64,000 nucleotides of DNA from Apibacter mensalis (GCF_001418685.1 NZ_LIVM01000001.1:244350-308349), one strand, 5' to 3'. Shown: positions 18,311-27,842, counted from the stretch's first letter. Made by a program: numbers and translations. The notes: generated by a model not told the origin, from the letters alone.

Positions 18311-18916
18311 ATGGCAATTTTAGTATTAATGAGACATGGTCAGAGCGTTTGGAATCTGGAAAATAAATTTACCGGCTGGGTGGATGTAGAGTTATCCGAT
18401 AAGGGCAAAGAAGAGGCTAAAAAAGCCGGTGATCAACTTAAAGGCTTACATTTTGATTACGCTTACTCATCGGCACTTAAAAGAGCCCAAGAAACTTTAC
18501 AAATTGCTTTAGATGAAGCTGAAATTAACAATATCCCAACAAAATTTGATAGAGCATTAAATGAAAGGATGTATGGAGATTTGCAGGGATTAAACAAAGC
18601 AGAAACTGCTAAGAAATTTGGAGATGAGCAAGTTCATATTTGGAGAAGAAGTTATGATGTTGCTCCGCCTAATGGCGAAAGTCTTAAAGATACCGCTGAC
18701 AGAGTAATTCCTTATTTTGAAAGTGAGATAGTGCCTAAAATTAAAGATGGTAAAAACATAATTATAGCCGCGCATGGAAATAGTTTACGTGCATTAGTCA
18801 TGTTTTTAGAAAAAATGTCGCCTGAAGAAATTATTAAATTTGAAATAGCTACAGGAGTACCTAGACTATATGAATTAGATTCCAATTTACATGTTTTAAA
18901 GGTTAAAAATCTTTAA
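18311..18916 (+). CDS. gpmA: 2,3-bisphosphoglycerate-dependent phosphoglycerate mutase
   Basis: Interconverts 3- and 2-phosphoglycerate in glycolysis. The phospho-histidine is H9 in LMRHGQSVWN, followed by the substrate loop FTGWVDVELSDKG, NERMYGDLQG and the second histidine in AAHGNSLRAL. At 201 aa it is the compact form found in Bacteroidota, shorter than the 250-aa E. coli enzyme (C-terminal tail missing) but complete in all catalytic motifs. No -33/-7 pair seen in the 167 bases upstream. The nearest downstream hairpin is 136 bases away. Confidence 0.95.
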   Translation: MAILVLMRHGQSVWNLENKFTGWVDVELSDKGKEEAKKAGDQLKGLHFDYAYSSALKRAQETLQIALDEAEINNIPTKFDRALNERMYGDLQGLNKAETAKKFGDEQVHIWRRSYDVAPPNGESLKDTADRVIPYFESEIVPKIKDGKNIIIAAHGNSLRALVMFLEKMSPEEIIKFEIATGVPRLYELDSNLHVLKVKNL

Positions 18917-19763
18917 TATTCGTAGAGTTCTTATGAAATTAACAAAATTATATTTTTTAAGCTAACTTAAAATAAAAATATTAATAGTTGTTCTTTTCAT
19001 AGTAAGTTATTTCATATAAATAACTTTTCTCAAATATTTAACTAAACATATGGTCCTGTTTTTTTAGTAAAAAAACAGGACTTTGATTTTATAAGTGCTA
19101 ATATTTATAAAGTTTATTTTATAATTACTTGTTTACCAACCATATATTCAAAATCGTATGAAAACAACCTGCCATTAAAAACATTTATTTTATTATTAAA
19201 ACCTTTAATGCGTTAATGCATTCAGTGATTAAAATAACTATGATAAGCATCCATTTGCTATCTATATTAAGTAACGGATTAGCCTTATATAATTATAAAG
19301 CAATATTCTATATACTCTATTTTTTATATTATAAAATTTTTATTTAATCTAAATATATTTTTATTTAACATATATTTGCATGTTAATACATCTTTTTATA
19401 TATTTATCGAATAAACAAAACCTAAGTATACTACGATAGATTACCTATTTTTAAACAAGTCTATCAAAGTATACATCAATTGCTATAGCCTATTAACAAA
19501 CGAAAATCCTATCTTATAACAATTCAACTCACCTTTTTATCATATTATAAAATTTGTACGTACTGCATTTAATAGTATTTATTTGTAGCGATTGTCATTA
19601 AATAACTATGATTGGATGGTAATTTTATAATAAAACAACTATTATTATATGTTTAATTGTATTGTATGATTATGAATTAAAAATTATTTAAAAAAATTAT
19701 AATGACAAATATACCTTTGTAGGTAAAATAATTAAAATTACAGGTATCTTAAATTTAATAAAT
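18917..19763. other. 847-base gene-free region with structured segment
   Basis: The longest internal gap. Besides the perfect hairpin at 19053-19081, a -7-like TATATTTG occurs at 19371-19378, followed by a symmetric two-part inverted repeat: GTATAC-3-GATAGA (19426-19440) against TCTATC-3-GTATAC (19460-19474). A second -7 (TACCTTTG, 19712-19719) precedes the DUF1493-like gene. An untranslated RNA between about 19385 and 19700 is possible; nothing known is recognised. Confidence 0.45.
19053..19081 (+). terminator. Perfect 13-bp hairpin, probable gpmA terminator
   Basis: GTCCTGTTTTTTT (19053-19065) pairs perfectly with 19069-19081 around a 3-base loop; TTTGATTTT follows. It lies 136 bases after the gpmA stop, with no other rightward gene between. 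The trailing T-run is interrupted, so strength is uncertain. Confidence 0.6.
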
Positions 19764-20114
19764 ATGGTTGATCATAAATTACAATTATTTTTAGAAAAAG
19801 TATTATTATCCAAATGGGAAAATAAAATACAATTCAGATCCGATATGAAATTATACCAAGATTTTGGATTAGTTGGTTACGATGTAGATGATTTTTTAAA
19901 GCATTTTACTAAAGAATTTAATGTAACTATAAGTAGTGAATTTAATTTTAATGAAAGATTTTATCCGGAAACATATTCTGCATTAGATGCAGTTAGAAGT
20001 ATATGTATTAAAACCATAAATATTTTTCTTCTAAAATCGATTTACGAAAAAGAATTAAAAGATCTCAGTATTGAGGAGCTAGAAGTAGCAATAAAAAGGG
20101 GAATTTTATTATAG
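19764..20114 (+). CDS. DUF1493-like (acyl-carrier-like) small protein
   Basis: A 116-aa acidic-helical protein. The pattern LYQDFGLVGYDVDDFLKHFTKEF followed by FNFNERFYPE and a closing LSIEELEVAIKRG resembles DUF1493 proteins, which have an acyl-carrier-like fold. The phosphopantetheine serine of true carriers (DSL) is not there: the equivalent place reads YDVDDF, so it should not carry a prosthetic group. It stands alone, with 847 bases before it and 363 after. A -7 element (TACCTTTG) lies at 19712-19719. Family call is moderate; function unknown. Confidence 0.62.
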   Translation: MVDHKLQLFLEKVLLSKWENKIQFRSDMKLYQDFGLVGYDVDDFLKHFTKEFNVTISSEFNFNERFYPETYSALDAVRSICIKTINIFLLKSIYEKELKDLSIEELEVAIKRGILL

Positions 20115-20477
20115 CCTATATGTGTCTTTAAAACAAAAAATAAATGAGATTACCACTTATTTTTATACGTGATAAATTTAAATTTTGTTAAAATTTTATC
20201 GGAAGTATATTTCATATTAGAAGTTAAAAACACTTGTATCAAAATAAACTAAAGATACTTAAAATAAAGGTGAGATACAAGACCTAAATAATATTAAAAA
20301 TTCTAATAAGCTATTAAAATAGTGTATTAAATAAGTTTTCATTAATTTTATAAATTGATAGAAACTTAAAACTAAGTCTATAAATATTTTTTTTAATCTC
20401 TTTACCTACATAATACATATATTTTAAATAGGAAAAAGGTTTAAATTATTTTTGAATAATTTAAACCTTTGCAATTG
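20115..20477. other. Intergenic region downstream of rpsT-tRNA-Glu
   Basis: AT-rich, no ORF of note. The only clear element is the 16-bp hairpin at 20435-20470 described separately. Confidence 0.55.
20435..20470 (-). terminator. Terminator of the rpsT-tRNA-Glu transcript
   Basis: Perfect 16-bp stem (20435-20450 with 20455-20470), 4-base loop, followed on the minus strand by a run of five T. It begins 8 bases after the 3' end of tRNA-Glu. Confidence 0.9.
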
Positions 20478-20549
20478 TAGCCCGTAGGGGAGTCGAACCC
20501 CTCTTGCCAGAATGAAAATCTGAAGTCCTAACCGATAGACGAACGGGCC
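20478..20549 (-). tRNA. tRNA-Glu (anticodon TTC)
   Basis: Minus strand: acceptor GGCCCGT with ACGGGCT (first pair G-U), D-arm GTCT...GGAC, anticodon stem TCAGA/TCTGG with loop TTTTCAT giving anticodon TTC, and T-arm GGGG-TTCGACT-CCCC. Length 72, no encoded CCA. It lies 15 bases after rpsT and is probably processed from the same transcript. Confidence 0.96.
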
Positions 20550-20564
20550 TACTATTATTTTTAT

Positions 20565-20819
20565 TTACGCTAATGCGTTAACGTGCTTATTTAATTTAGA
20601 TTTCAAGTTAGACGCTTTATTCTTATGAATAATATTTCTTTTTGCTAACTTATCAATCTGAGAAAAAACAGTCGGTAATTTACCTACCGCCACAGTTTTA
20701 TCCGTTTCAGCTCTTAATTCTTTAATAGCTGTACGAGCTGATTTATGATAATACTTATTACGTAATCTCCTTACGTGATTCTGTCTTATTCTTTTTATTG
20801 CTGACTTATGATTTGCCAT
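20565..20819 (-). CDS. rpsT: 30S ribosomal protein S20
   Basis: Primary 16S rRNA-binding protein of the small subunit. Classic basic helical sequence MANHKSAIKRIRQNHVRRLRNKYYHKSARTAIK (in pieces of the family signature NHKSAIKRIRQ and KSARTAIKEL), 84 aa. Its promoter is one of the best in the window (20854-20884). AAGGAAG lies about 8-14 bases before the ATG, a rare Shine-Dalgarno-like sequence for this phylum. tRNA-Glu follows by 15 bases before a strong terminator. Confidence 0.97.
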   Translation of the reverse strand: MANHKSAIKRIRQNHVRRLRNKYYHKSARTAIKELRAETDKTVAVGKLPTVFSQIDKLAKRNIIHKNKASNLKSKLNKHVNALA

Positions 20820-20853
20820 TTTAATTCTTCCTTTTCATTATCTATTTGCGGTG

Positions 20854-20884
20854 CAAATGTAATTATTTTTCACAAACCTACAAA
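20854..20884 (-). promoter_or_regulatory. Consensus Bacteroidota promoter of rpsT
   Basis: On the minus strand: TTTG (20884-20881), exactly 19 bases, TACATTTG (20861-20854). Start expected near 20848, leader about 28 bases. Confidence 0.82.
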
Positions 20885-20908
20885 TTTACTTTTTCATTTA
20901 ATTTATTG

Positions 20909-20979
20909 TAGACCCACAGGGATTCGAACCCCGACAAACGGTACCAAAAACCGGTGTGCTACCGTTACACCATGGGTCT
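20909..20979 (-). tRNA. tRNA-Gln (anticodon TTG)
   Basis: Minus strand: acceptor AGACCCA/TGGGTCT, anticodon loop TTTTGGT closed by CCGGT/ACCGT (outermost pair mismatched), T-arm CGGGG-TTCGAAT-CCCTG. Length 71, no encoded CCA. It follows tRNA-Val by 48 bases and likely shares its promoter. Confidence 0.95.
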
Positions 20980-21027
20980 GTACCAACAAAAAAACCTTAA
21001 CTGAAAAAATCAAGGCCTTTCTTGCTG

Positions 21028-21102
21028 TGGGCGATGCAGGATTCGAACCTGCGACCCCCTGCTTGTAAGGCAGGTGCTCTGAACCAGCTGAGCTAATCGC
21101 CC
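21028..21102 (-). tRNA. tRNA-Val (anticodon TAC)
   Basis: Minus strand: acceptor GGGCGAT/ATCGCCC, D-arm with AGCTCAGCTGGTTCAGAGC, anticodon stem CCTGC/GCAGG with loop CTTACAA (anticodon TAC), T-arm GCAGG-TTCGAAT-CCTGC. Length 75, no encoded CCA. First tRNA of the Val-Gln pair. Confidence 0.97.
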
Positions 21103-21161
21103 CTTTTAAACAAAGATATTTAAGAGCTTTCCTTTAATTACTTTGTTCCCTAATTGGATTG

Positions 21162-21192
21162 CAAATATACGCTCATTTTTTATACTTGCAAA
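21162..21192 (-). promoter_or_regulatory. Consensus promoter of the tRNA-Val/tRNA-Gln unit
   Basis: On the minus strand: TTTG (21192-21189), 19 bases, TATATTTG (21169-21162). Start expected near 21156, about 54 bases before tRNA-Val. Confidence 0.85.
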
Positions 21193-21199
21193 TTTTTTT

Positions 21200-22423
21200 T
21201 TAAAAAATTTCTGACACAACAAAATTACTTCCTCCTATAAATATCAAATCTTCTTTTCCAGAATGGGTTTTTGCTGCTTCAACCCCTTCTTTCACACTAT
21301 CGAATTTTTGATAAGTTTTAAAATACCTATTGATCTTTTCTGAATATTCGTTAGGATGTATACCTCTTTGTATAGCCGGTTTTACGAAATAATAAATGGC
21401 ATTAACCGGTAATAATGAAAATATTTTATCTAAATCTTTCCCCTTTACAAAGCCTATTACAATTCGAAGTTTTTTATATTGTAAAAGTTTAAATTGTTCT
21501 ACTAATTGTTTAAATCCATCTTCATTGTGGGCTGTATCGCAAACAATCATAGGATTCTTTTTTTGCAAAATTTCCCACCTTCCTCTAAAGTTCATAGTAT
21601 CTTTTACACGTAATAATCCATCCTTAATCTGATTAACTGATACTGCAAATCCTTTATTTTTTAAAACATTTATGATACTTACTACCGTATTTTTATTTTT
21701 TTCTTGATATATACCTTTAAGGTCGGATGAGTATTCTATCTTATTTTTTGTCGCATCTACATATTCTGAATTTCGTTCTTGAGCAATATGAATTAGTAAA
21801 TTTTTAACCTCTTCCTTTTCTTCACCAATAACTAAAGGAATTCCGGATTTAATAATTCCTGCTTTTTCCATGGTTATTTTTTCAATAGTGTCACCTAATA
21901 AATCTACATGATCCATGGAAATGCTGGTAATTGCGCACACTTCGGGGGTAATGATGTTGGTAGAATCTAATCTTCCTCCTATTCCTGCCTCAATAACGGC
22001 TATATCAACTTTTTCTTTAGCAAAATAGCTAAAAGACATAGCTGTAGTTAATTCAAAAAAAGATGGATTGAAATCTTTAGTGAAATAATTTCTAATATTA
22101 ATTAAAAAATTGTATACAAACTCAGCCGGACATTCTTTTCCGTCTACTCTTATTCGTTCAGTGAAATTTTTTAGATGAGGGGAAGTAAATAAACCCACCT
22201 TATAACCGGCTTTTTTTAAGATAGATGCTGTCATATTAGAGACACTTCCTTTTCCATTAGTTCCTGCGATATGTATGGATTTAAATTTTGTTTGAGGATC
22301 TTCTAAAATTTTACATAACTTTAATATATTTTCAAATCCGGGCTTATATGCAGATTTCCCGACGTTTTGATAATTTGATACCTGAGTATATAACCAATCT
22401 AAAATTTCTTCGTATGTCTGCAT
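21200..22423 (-). CDS. folC: Bifunctional dihydrofolate/folylpolyglutamate synthase
   Basis: Mur-ligase-family enzyme adding glutamate to dihydropteroate and to folates; cytosolic. The P-loop HIAGTNGKGSVSNMTASIL (about residue 52-70), the omega-loop region LFTSPHL, EAGIGGRLDSTNI, SMDHVDLLGDTIE and DTAHNEDGF are all intact. At 407 aa it is normal size. It stands with 5-formyl-THF cyclo-ligase as the second folate gene in the window. The stop lies only 8 bases from the tRNA-Val promoter, so read-through into the tRNAs is possible. Confidence 0.95.
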   Translation of the reverse strand: MQTYEEILDWLYTQVSNYQNVGKSAYKPGFENILKLCKILEDPQTKFKSIHIAGTNGKGSVSNMTASILKKAGYKVGLFTSPHLKNFTERIRVDGKECPAEFVYNFLINIRNYFTKDFNPSFFELTTAMSFSYFAKEKVDIAVIEAGIGGRLDSTNIITPEVCAITSISMDHVDLLGDTIEKITMEKAGIIKSGIPLVIGEEKEEVKNLLIHIAQERNSEYVDATKNKIEYSSDLKGIYQEKNKNTVVSIINVLKNKGFAVSVNQIKDGLLRVKDTMNFRGRWEILQKKNPMIVCDTAHNEDGFKQLVEQFKLLQYKKLRIVIGFVKGKDLDKIFSLLPVNAIYYFVKPAIQRGIHPNEYSEKINRYFKTYQKFDSVKEGVEAAKTHSGKEDLIFIGGSNFVVSEIF

Positions 22424-22609
22424 GACAATATATAATGTATTTTATGGTATTAAAATTACAATAATTTTAAAAATATTTAGTAAAATTTTAAATTACTGCT
22501 ACATACCTAAAAAAGGTTAAATGAAAAAAAACATTTTTATCACTCCTGAGTTCGACAGATATTTTAAACTTTTACTTCTTTAAAATAGAATATTTTTGAA
22601 ATCAATATA

Positions 22610-23371
22610 TTATAACTTTTTCACAACACCTATATACTTTCCTTCAAATTCAACAATAACTGTTTGCAAATTGTTTTGATTAACCCAATCCATAAAAGCA
22701 GAATTATCTCCAATATCATCACTGATAAAAAAACCGTTTTTTTCAATCCTTTCCCATAGTAAAGGATAAGCCCACATTCTTCCTTTATAACTTTTATCAC
22801 TATCGTAATGAGCTATCTCAAAGGTACGTTGTTCTTTAAATATTTTGGGTAAGGATTCCTTGTCTGCTTGTCTAAACAAATTCCAATATTTTTTAAGCCT
22901 TTCAGGGACTACACATCCAACAAATTTATCATTATTTCTGTCCAAATAAGGCATATCAGAGCTGTATAATTTCCCTTCCCTTTTCTGCAAAGACAATAAA
23001 GCGGCGAGAGAACTCCAACCGTAAGCCACCCCGGTTTCTATGACATTTTTGGCCTGAGTATATTCACATAATGCATAGATAAGATCTAATGCTCCGGGTC
23101 CTCCCATTTTAACGGGGCATTCTATCTCAATTTTTTTTGACTTTTTCATTTGCTCAGGAAAATCTTTATATAATGAGTATTCATTTTCAGTAATCCGGTA
23201 AATTGCATCTTGCTGACTTATTGCTCTCTCTGCACACCAAATTTCGGATTCCTTTTTTCCTTGTACAGCACTCCCCCTATCAAAAATATTTTTATAGATT
23301 TTCCTTATTAATTCCGGATATAACTGTGGCCTGGCTAAATAGCCGAATAAAGTTCTTAAAACTGATTGCAT
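22610..23371 (-). CDS. Class I SAM-dependent methyltransferase
   Basis: A 253-aa Rossmann-fold methyltransferase of the Methyltransf_24 type. Motif I is VIETGVAYGWSSLAALL (about residues 119-135), an acidic residue in LYSSDMPYLD closes the SAM ribose site, and FFISDDIGDN is motif IV-like. The N-terminal ~100 residues are helical and similar to enzymes encoded beside polysaccharide or glycan genes, but no such genes are here, so the substrate is unknown. Only a -7 (TACATTTG, 23411-23404 on the minus strand) is visible upstream. Confidence 0.83.
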   Translation of the reverse strand: MQSVLRTLFGYLARPQLYPELIRKIYKNIFDRGSAVQGKKESEIWCAERAISQQDAIYRITENEYSLYKDFPEQMKKSKKIEIECPVKMGGPGALDLIYALCEYTQAKNVIETGVAYGWSSLAALLSLQKREGKLYSSDMPYLDRNNDKFVGCVVPERLKKYWNLFRQADKESLPKIFKEQRTFEIAHYDSDKSYKGRMWAYPLLWERIEKNGFFISDDIGDNSAFMDWVNQNNLQTVIVEFEGKYIGVVKKL

Positions 23372-23634
23372 TTATATTGTACTTTTATTATACTGATATG
23401 GTGCAAATGTAATTAAAATACTCATACCATTATGTTTCTAACTAAATTGGGCTAAGAGTGTAATAAAAGAATAATTATTTCACTCTATTCTCTTTTTTTA
23501 TTGTTTATATTGAAAAAATTTTTATTATATATTTTAAAGGTTTGGTAAATATAAATTTGAATATTATATTTAACTGTGCGCAGTACCATTTTTATTTACA
23601 TCCGATAGCTTAAGAAAATGATAAAAGCCCTGTA

Positions 23635-24819
23635 ATGAAGTTATTAAAAAATTTTATTGAAAACGAAAAATCCGTGGGGATTCTACTTATTTTATGTACA
23701 ATCCTATCTCTTTCATTAGCAAACTCATCTTTCCATATTCTCTATCACAATTTTTGGGAAACACCGTTTTTTTTAAGAGCTGGAACCTTAAATATATTTA
23801 ATTTACCAGGAATTTCTTTAACCTTATCAGAGTTTATAAATGATGGTTTAATGAGCATATTTTTTCTAATGGTGGGATTAGAACTGATCTATGAGGTTCG
23901 TATTGGAAAACTTTCCAACTTATCACATGCTCTCCTACCTATAATAGGAGCTTTAGGAGGAATGATTGTTCCTGCTGGAGTATATGCTTATTTAAATTCT
24001 GGAAAAGATACCATTTCAGGGGCCGGAATACCTATGGCCACCGATATAGCATTTGCATTGGGTGTCTTAAGTTTATTAGGAAAAAAAATTAATTTATCTC
24101 TTCGTATATTTCTTACAGCTTTAGCTGTAATGGATGATTTAGGTGCGATTTTAGTTATAGTAATCTTTTATACTAAAAAACTTTCATGGTACTATTTATC
24201 TTTAGCTCTAATCACATGGATGGTACTACTACTTTTTAAAAAGCTAAAAATAAAATATTTATATTTATACATAATAGGTGGTATAGTAATTTGGTATGGT
24301 TTGCTTAATTCAGGCGTACATGCTACCCTTGCAGGTATGTTACTTGCATTTACCCTACCTTTTGGAGATGGTAATACACATAGTAATGCCATGAAATTAT
24401 TTTCCATACTCCAACTACCTGTAAACTTTATAATTCTACCCCTTTTCGCATTAGCCAATACAGCTCTATCTATTGAATTAAATTTCCAAGAGTATTTTTC
24501 ACAATCTTACTGCCTTGGAATATTTTTTGGCTTAGTCTTTGGAAAACCTTTAGGTATTATTTTATTCACTTATCTTGCTTGTGCTTTAAAATTATGTAAG
24601 CTCCCATGTGAAACGAATTGGAAACAAATTATAGGAATAGGTTTTTTAGGTGGAATTGGATTTACTATGTCTATTTTTATTACTTTACTGGCTTTTAATC
24701 CGGTTATACAAACTGACTATATTACTCATGCTAAAATTATGATCTTATTTTCCTCACTATGCTCGGGTTTAATAGGATATTTGTACTTATATTTTATATG
24801 CCGAAAAAAGAAATTTTAA
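23635..24819 (+). CDS. nhaA: Na+/H+ antiporter NhaA
   Basis: Inner-membrane electrogenic sodium/proton antiporter for pH and salt tolerance. About 11-12 membrane segments in 394 aa. The paired aspartates of the transport site (LAVMDDLGAILVI), the GAGIPMATDIAFALGVLSLL segment split around PMATDIAFA, and GIGFTMSIFI near the end are diagnostic. A -7-like TAAATTTG lies at 23552-23559. It precedes the M16 protease by 42 bases on the same strand and may be cotranscribed. Confidence 0.96.
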   Translation: MKLLKNFIENEKSVGILLILCTILSLSLANSSFHILYHNFWETPFFLRAGTLNIFNLPGISLTLSEFINDGLMSIFFLMVGLELIYEVRIGKLSNLSHALLPIIGALGGMIVPAGVYAYLNSGKDTISGAGIPMATDIAFALGVLSLLGKKINLSLRIFLTALAVMDDLGAILVIVIFYTKKLSWYYLSLALITWMVLLLFKKLKIKYLYLYIIGGIVIWYGLLNSGVHATLAGMLLAFTLPFGDGNTHSNAMKLFSILQLPVNFIILPLFALANTALSIELNFQEYFSQSYCLGIFFGLVFGKPLGIILFTYLACALKLCKLPCETNWKQIIGIGFLGGIGFTMSIFITLLAFNPVIQTDYITHAKIMILFSSLCSGLIGYLYLYFICRKKKF

Positions 24820-24861
24820 TTAAAATCTTTGTATTTTCACAATATTAAACCTAAAATTAAT

Positions 24862-27777
24862 ATGAAAAAAATAATTTTATTACTTGTATTAACATTTTTT
24901 ATAATGACCACGAAAGCACAAATTTATAAAATTAAAACAATAACAGATTCAAAGGGTTATACTTATGAAATGGTAACGAATGACCCTTCTAACTCAAGAA
25001 TTTATACACTTAAAAATGGTTTCAAAGTTTATTTATCCCGAAACAACGATGAACCAAGAATTCAAACTTATATTCCGGTACGTACCGGATCTGCTAATGA
25101 CCCGTCTGAAAATACCGGACTTGCCCATTATTTGGAACATATGATGTTTAAGGGAACCAGTAAGATCGGAACCTCTGATTGGAATAAAGAATCCGTATTA
25201 TTAAATCGTATTTCAGACTTATATGAACAACATAAAGCTGAAAAAAATCCAAAAAAGAAAAAAGAAATTTATAAAAAAATAGATGAAGTATCTCAAGAAG
25301 CATCTAAATATGCGATCGCTAACGAATACGACAAATTAATTTCTGAATTGGGCGCTACCGGAACCAATGCTCACACTTGGCTTGATGAAACAGTCTATAA
25401 AAACAATATTCCTTCCAACGAATTAGAAAGATGGTTATTTGTTGAAAAAGAACGATTTTCTGAATTAGTTTTACGTCTTTTTCATACAGAATTGGAAGCT
25501 GTTTATGAAGAATTTAATCGCGCCCAAGATAACGATATGCGTTTGGTAAATTACGAAATGATGGACGCTTTGTTTCCCACCCATCCTTATGGACAACAAA
25601 CTACTATTGGAACATCCGAGCATTTAAAAAACCCTTCCATGAAAGCAATTCATGAATATTATGAAACTTATTACGTACCTAATAATATGGCAATCGTACT
25701 GGTAGGTGACTTAAATTTTGATGAAACCATACAACTGGTAGATAAGTATTTCGGAAGCTTCCAATATAAAGAATTGCCCGTATTGAAAAAACCTACAGAA
25801 CAACCGTTAACATCTGTAGTAAAAAGAGTGGTAAAAAGTCCTTCTTCGGAAAGAATCCAATTAGCTTTCAGATGTAATGGAGCGGGAAGTAAAGAAGCTC
25901 TTTATGTTAAAATGATTAATATGATTTTAAGCAATTCCGGTGCAGGTTTAATTGATATAAATATTAATCAAAAGCAATTAGCTCAAGGTGCAGGTTCTTA
26001 CACTTCTTTTTTTAAAGATTATGGACTTCATTCCTTATATGGAGCTCCGAGAGAAGGCCAATCGCTGGAACAAGTACAAAAACTTTTATTAGATCAACTG
26101 GAGATCATTAAAAATGGGAAATTTGATGATTGGTTGATTAAAGCTATTATCAATGATTTAAAAACTCAACGCATTAGCAGCTGGGACACAGCCAATGGGG
26201 TAGCAACTCAAATGTATAATGCTTTTATCCAAAATTTATCTTGGCAACAGATTTTAGATGAATTTAATGAGCTGGATAAAATGAATAAAGAAAGTATTGT
26301 AAAATTTGCCCAGGAATTTTATAAGGACAATTATGTTGTGATTTATAAAGAAAAAGGAATTAATGACAAACTAGTAAGAGTTGAAAATCCGGAAATAACC
26401 CCTATAACTTTAAACCGAACAGTACTGTCAGATTTTTATAAAAAATTCTCTCAACTTCCTGAAAAAGAGATTCAACCCCAATTTATAGATTATCAAAAAT
26501 TAATTACATTTGATCATGTAAAAAACACTCCTCTTTCTTATATTAAAAATATAAATAATGAATTAGGGGAGGTATATTATATATTTGATTTCGGATCAGA
26601 CAACAATAAGGAGTTGGATCTAGCGTTAAATTATCTTTCTCTTTTAGGTACAGATAAATATGCTAAATCCGATCTTGAAAAAGAGTTTTATAAAATAGGC
26701 ATTACTTATAACATCCAAGTTCAAAATGAACGAATATTTCTTAGTCTACAAGGATTAGAAAAAAATATTCCAAAAGGGATTGAATTATTTGAGCATTTAT
26801 TACAAAATGCTAAACCCGATTCAGAGACTTACCAAAAATATGTACAAACTATTCAAAAAGCAAGAAAAAATTCAAAATTAAATAAACAGTCGATTCTAAA
26901 TGCCTTAGCATTGTATGCTCGTTACGGAGAAAATAATAGATTAAGAAACAATATTTCTGAAGCTGATTTATTAAACAAAAAACCTGCTGATTTAGTTAAG
27001 ATAAGTAAAAGTCTATTCGATTACAAACATGAAATTTTTTACTATGGACCGAATGAATCAGTCATTAAAAAAGCTATTCAGAAATATCATAATTTCGGTA
27101 GTGGTAAGGAATATACCTTCCCTGTTACTTATAAAGAACTTGAATCCGACGGCAGTTTGTTTTTTGCTCCTTATGACATGGTACAGGCTGAAATACTTTT
27201 CCAATCAAGAGGAGCTAAATTTGACATTGCTAAAATACCTTACGCAAAAGTATTTGGCGAATATTTCGGAAGAGGTTTATCTTCTATTGTTTTTCAAGAA
27301 ATTCGTGAAAGCAAATCCCTAGCGTATTCAGCTTATGCTAGTTATATCGTGTCCTCAGATAAGGACAAATACGATTATATTTCTTCCTATATTGGAACTC
27401 AGGCCAATAAGCTACCCCAAGCAGTAGACGCAATGAAATATTTAATGAACAATATGCCTGAAGTTAATAAGCAATTTGACAATGCTAAAAAAAGTGCTTT
27501 AAAGCAAATTGCTTCAGACAGAATCACTAAATCTAATATTTATTGGTCTTATCTATTCGCTAAAAAAAGAGGGATTAATTATGATTTAAGAAAAGATATG
27601 TATTCTCAAATACAAACTTTAAAACTTAAGGATCTTAAAGATTTTTTTAACCGTGAAATTAAGGGAAAAACCTATAATGTTTCTTTAATTGGAAAAAAGG
27701 AAAATCTCAATTGGAACTCTGTTAGTAAGTTGGGGAAAGTTCACGAACTATCTATTGATGAATTATTTAATTATTAA
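24862..27777 (+). CDS. Exported M16 family zinc protease (insulinase/pitrilysin-like)
   Basis: A 971-aa protein with start set at the ATG at 24862, giving the signal peptide MKKIILLLVLTFFIMTTKA before Q; the frame opens 33 bases earlier without a signal-like sequence. The inverted zinc motif HYLEH (H89, E92, H93) and downstream glutamate region ELEAVYEEFNRAQ are present in the first M16 half (about 50-480); the second half (about 500-971) is the catalytically silent repeat with REIRESKSLAYSAYA. It forms a peptide-degrading chamber in the periplasm. Followed by a hairpin terminator. Confidence 0.94.
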   Translation: MKKIILLLVLTFFIMTTKAQIYKIKTITDSKGYTYEMVTNDPSNSRIYTLKNGFKVYLSRNNDEPRIQTYIPVRTGSANDPSENTGLAHYLEHMMFKGTSKIGTSDWNKESVLLNRISDLYEQHKAEKNPKKKKEIYKKIDEVSQEASKYAIANEYDKLISELGATGTNAHTWLDETVYKNNIPSNELERWLFVEKERFSELVLRLFHTELEAVYEEFNRAQDNDMRLVNYEMMDALFPTHPYGQQTTIGTSEHLKNPSMKAIHEYYETYYVPNNMAIVLVGDLNFDETIQLVDKYFGSFQYKELPVLKKPTEQPLTSVVKRVVKSPSSERIQLAFRCNGAGSKEALYVKMINMILSNSGAGLIDININQKQLAQGAGSYTSFFKDYGLHSLYGAPREGQSLEQVQKLLLDQLEIIKNGKFDDWLIKAIINDLKTQRISSWDTANGVATQMYNAFIQNLSWQQILDEFNELDKMNKESIVKFAQEFYKDNYVVIYKEKGINDKLVRVENPEITPITLNRTVLSDFYKKFSQLPEKEIQPQFIDYQKLITFDHVKNTPLSYIKNINNELGEVYYIFDFGSDNNKELDLALNYLSLLGTDKYAKSDLEKEFYKIGITYNIQVQNERIFLSLQGLEKNIPKGIELFEHLLQNAKPDSETYQKYVQTIQKARKNSKLNKQSILNALALYARYGENNRLRNNISEADLLNKKPADLVKISKSLFDYKHEIFYYGPNESVIKKAIQKYHNFGSGKEYTFPVTYKELESDGSLFFAPYDMVQAEILFQSRGAKFDIAKIPYAKVFGEYFGRGLSSIVFQEIRESKSLAYSAYASYIVSSDKDKYDYISSYIGTQANKLPQAVDAMKYLMNNMPEVNKQFDNAKKSALKQIASDRITKSNIYWSYLFAKKRGINYDLRKDMYSQIQTLKLKDLKDFFNREIKGKTYNVSLIGKKENLNWNSVSKLGKVHELSIDELFNY

Positions 27778-27842
27778 TAAATCAATAAAAAATGAAATTC
27801 TAAATTCAAGCTTCTTTTAAAAGAATATTTTCAAAGTTTTAT

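Noticed and set aside
20808..21068. 86-codon plus-strand frame containing GDAGFEPATPCL
   Set aside because: It is the antisense of tRNA-Gln and tRNA-Val; this peptide is a well-known false ORF made by tRNA sequence.
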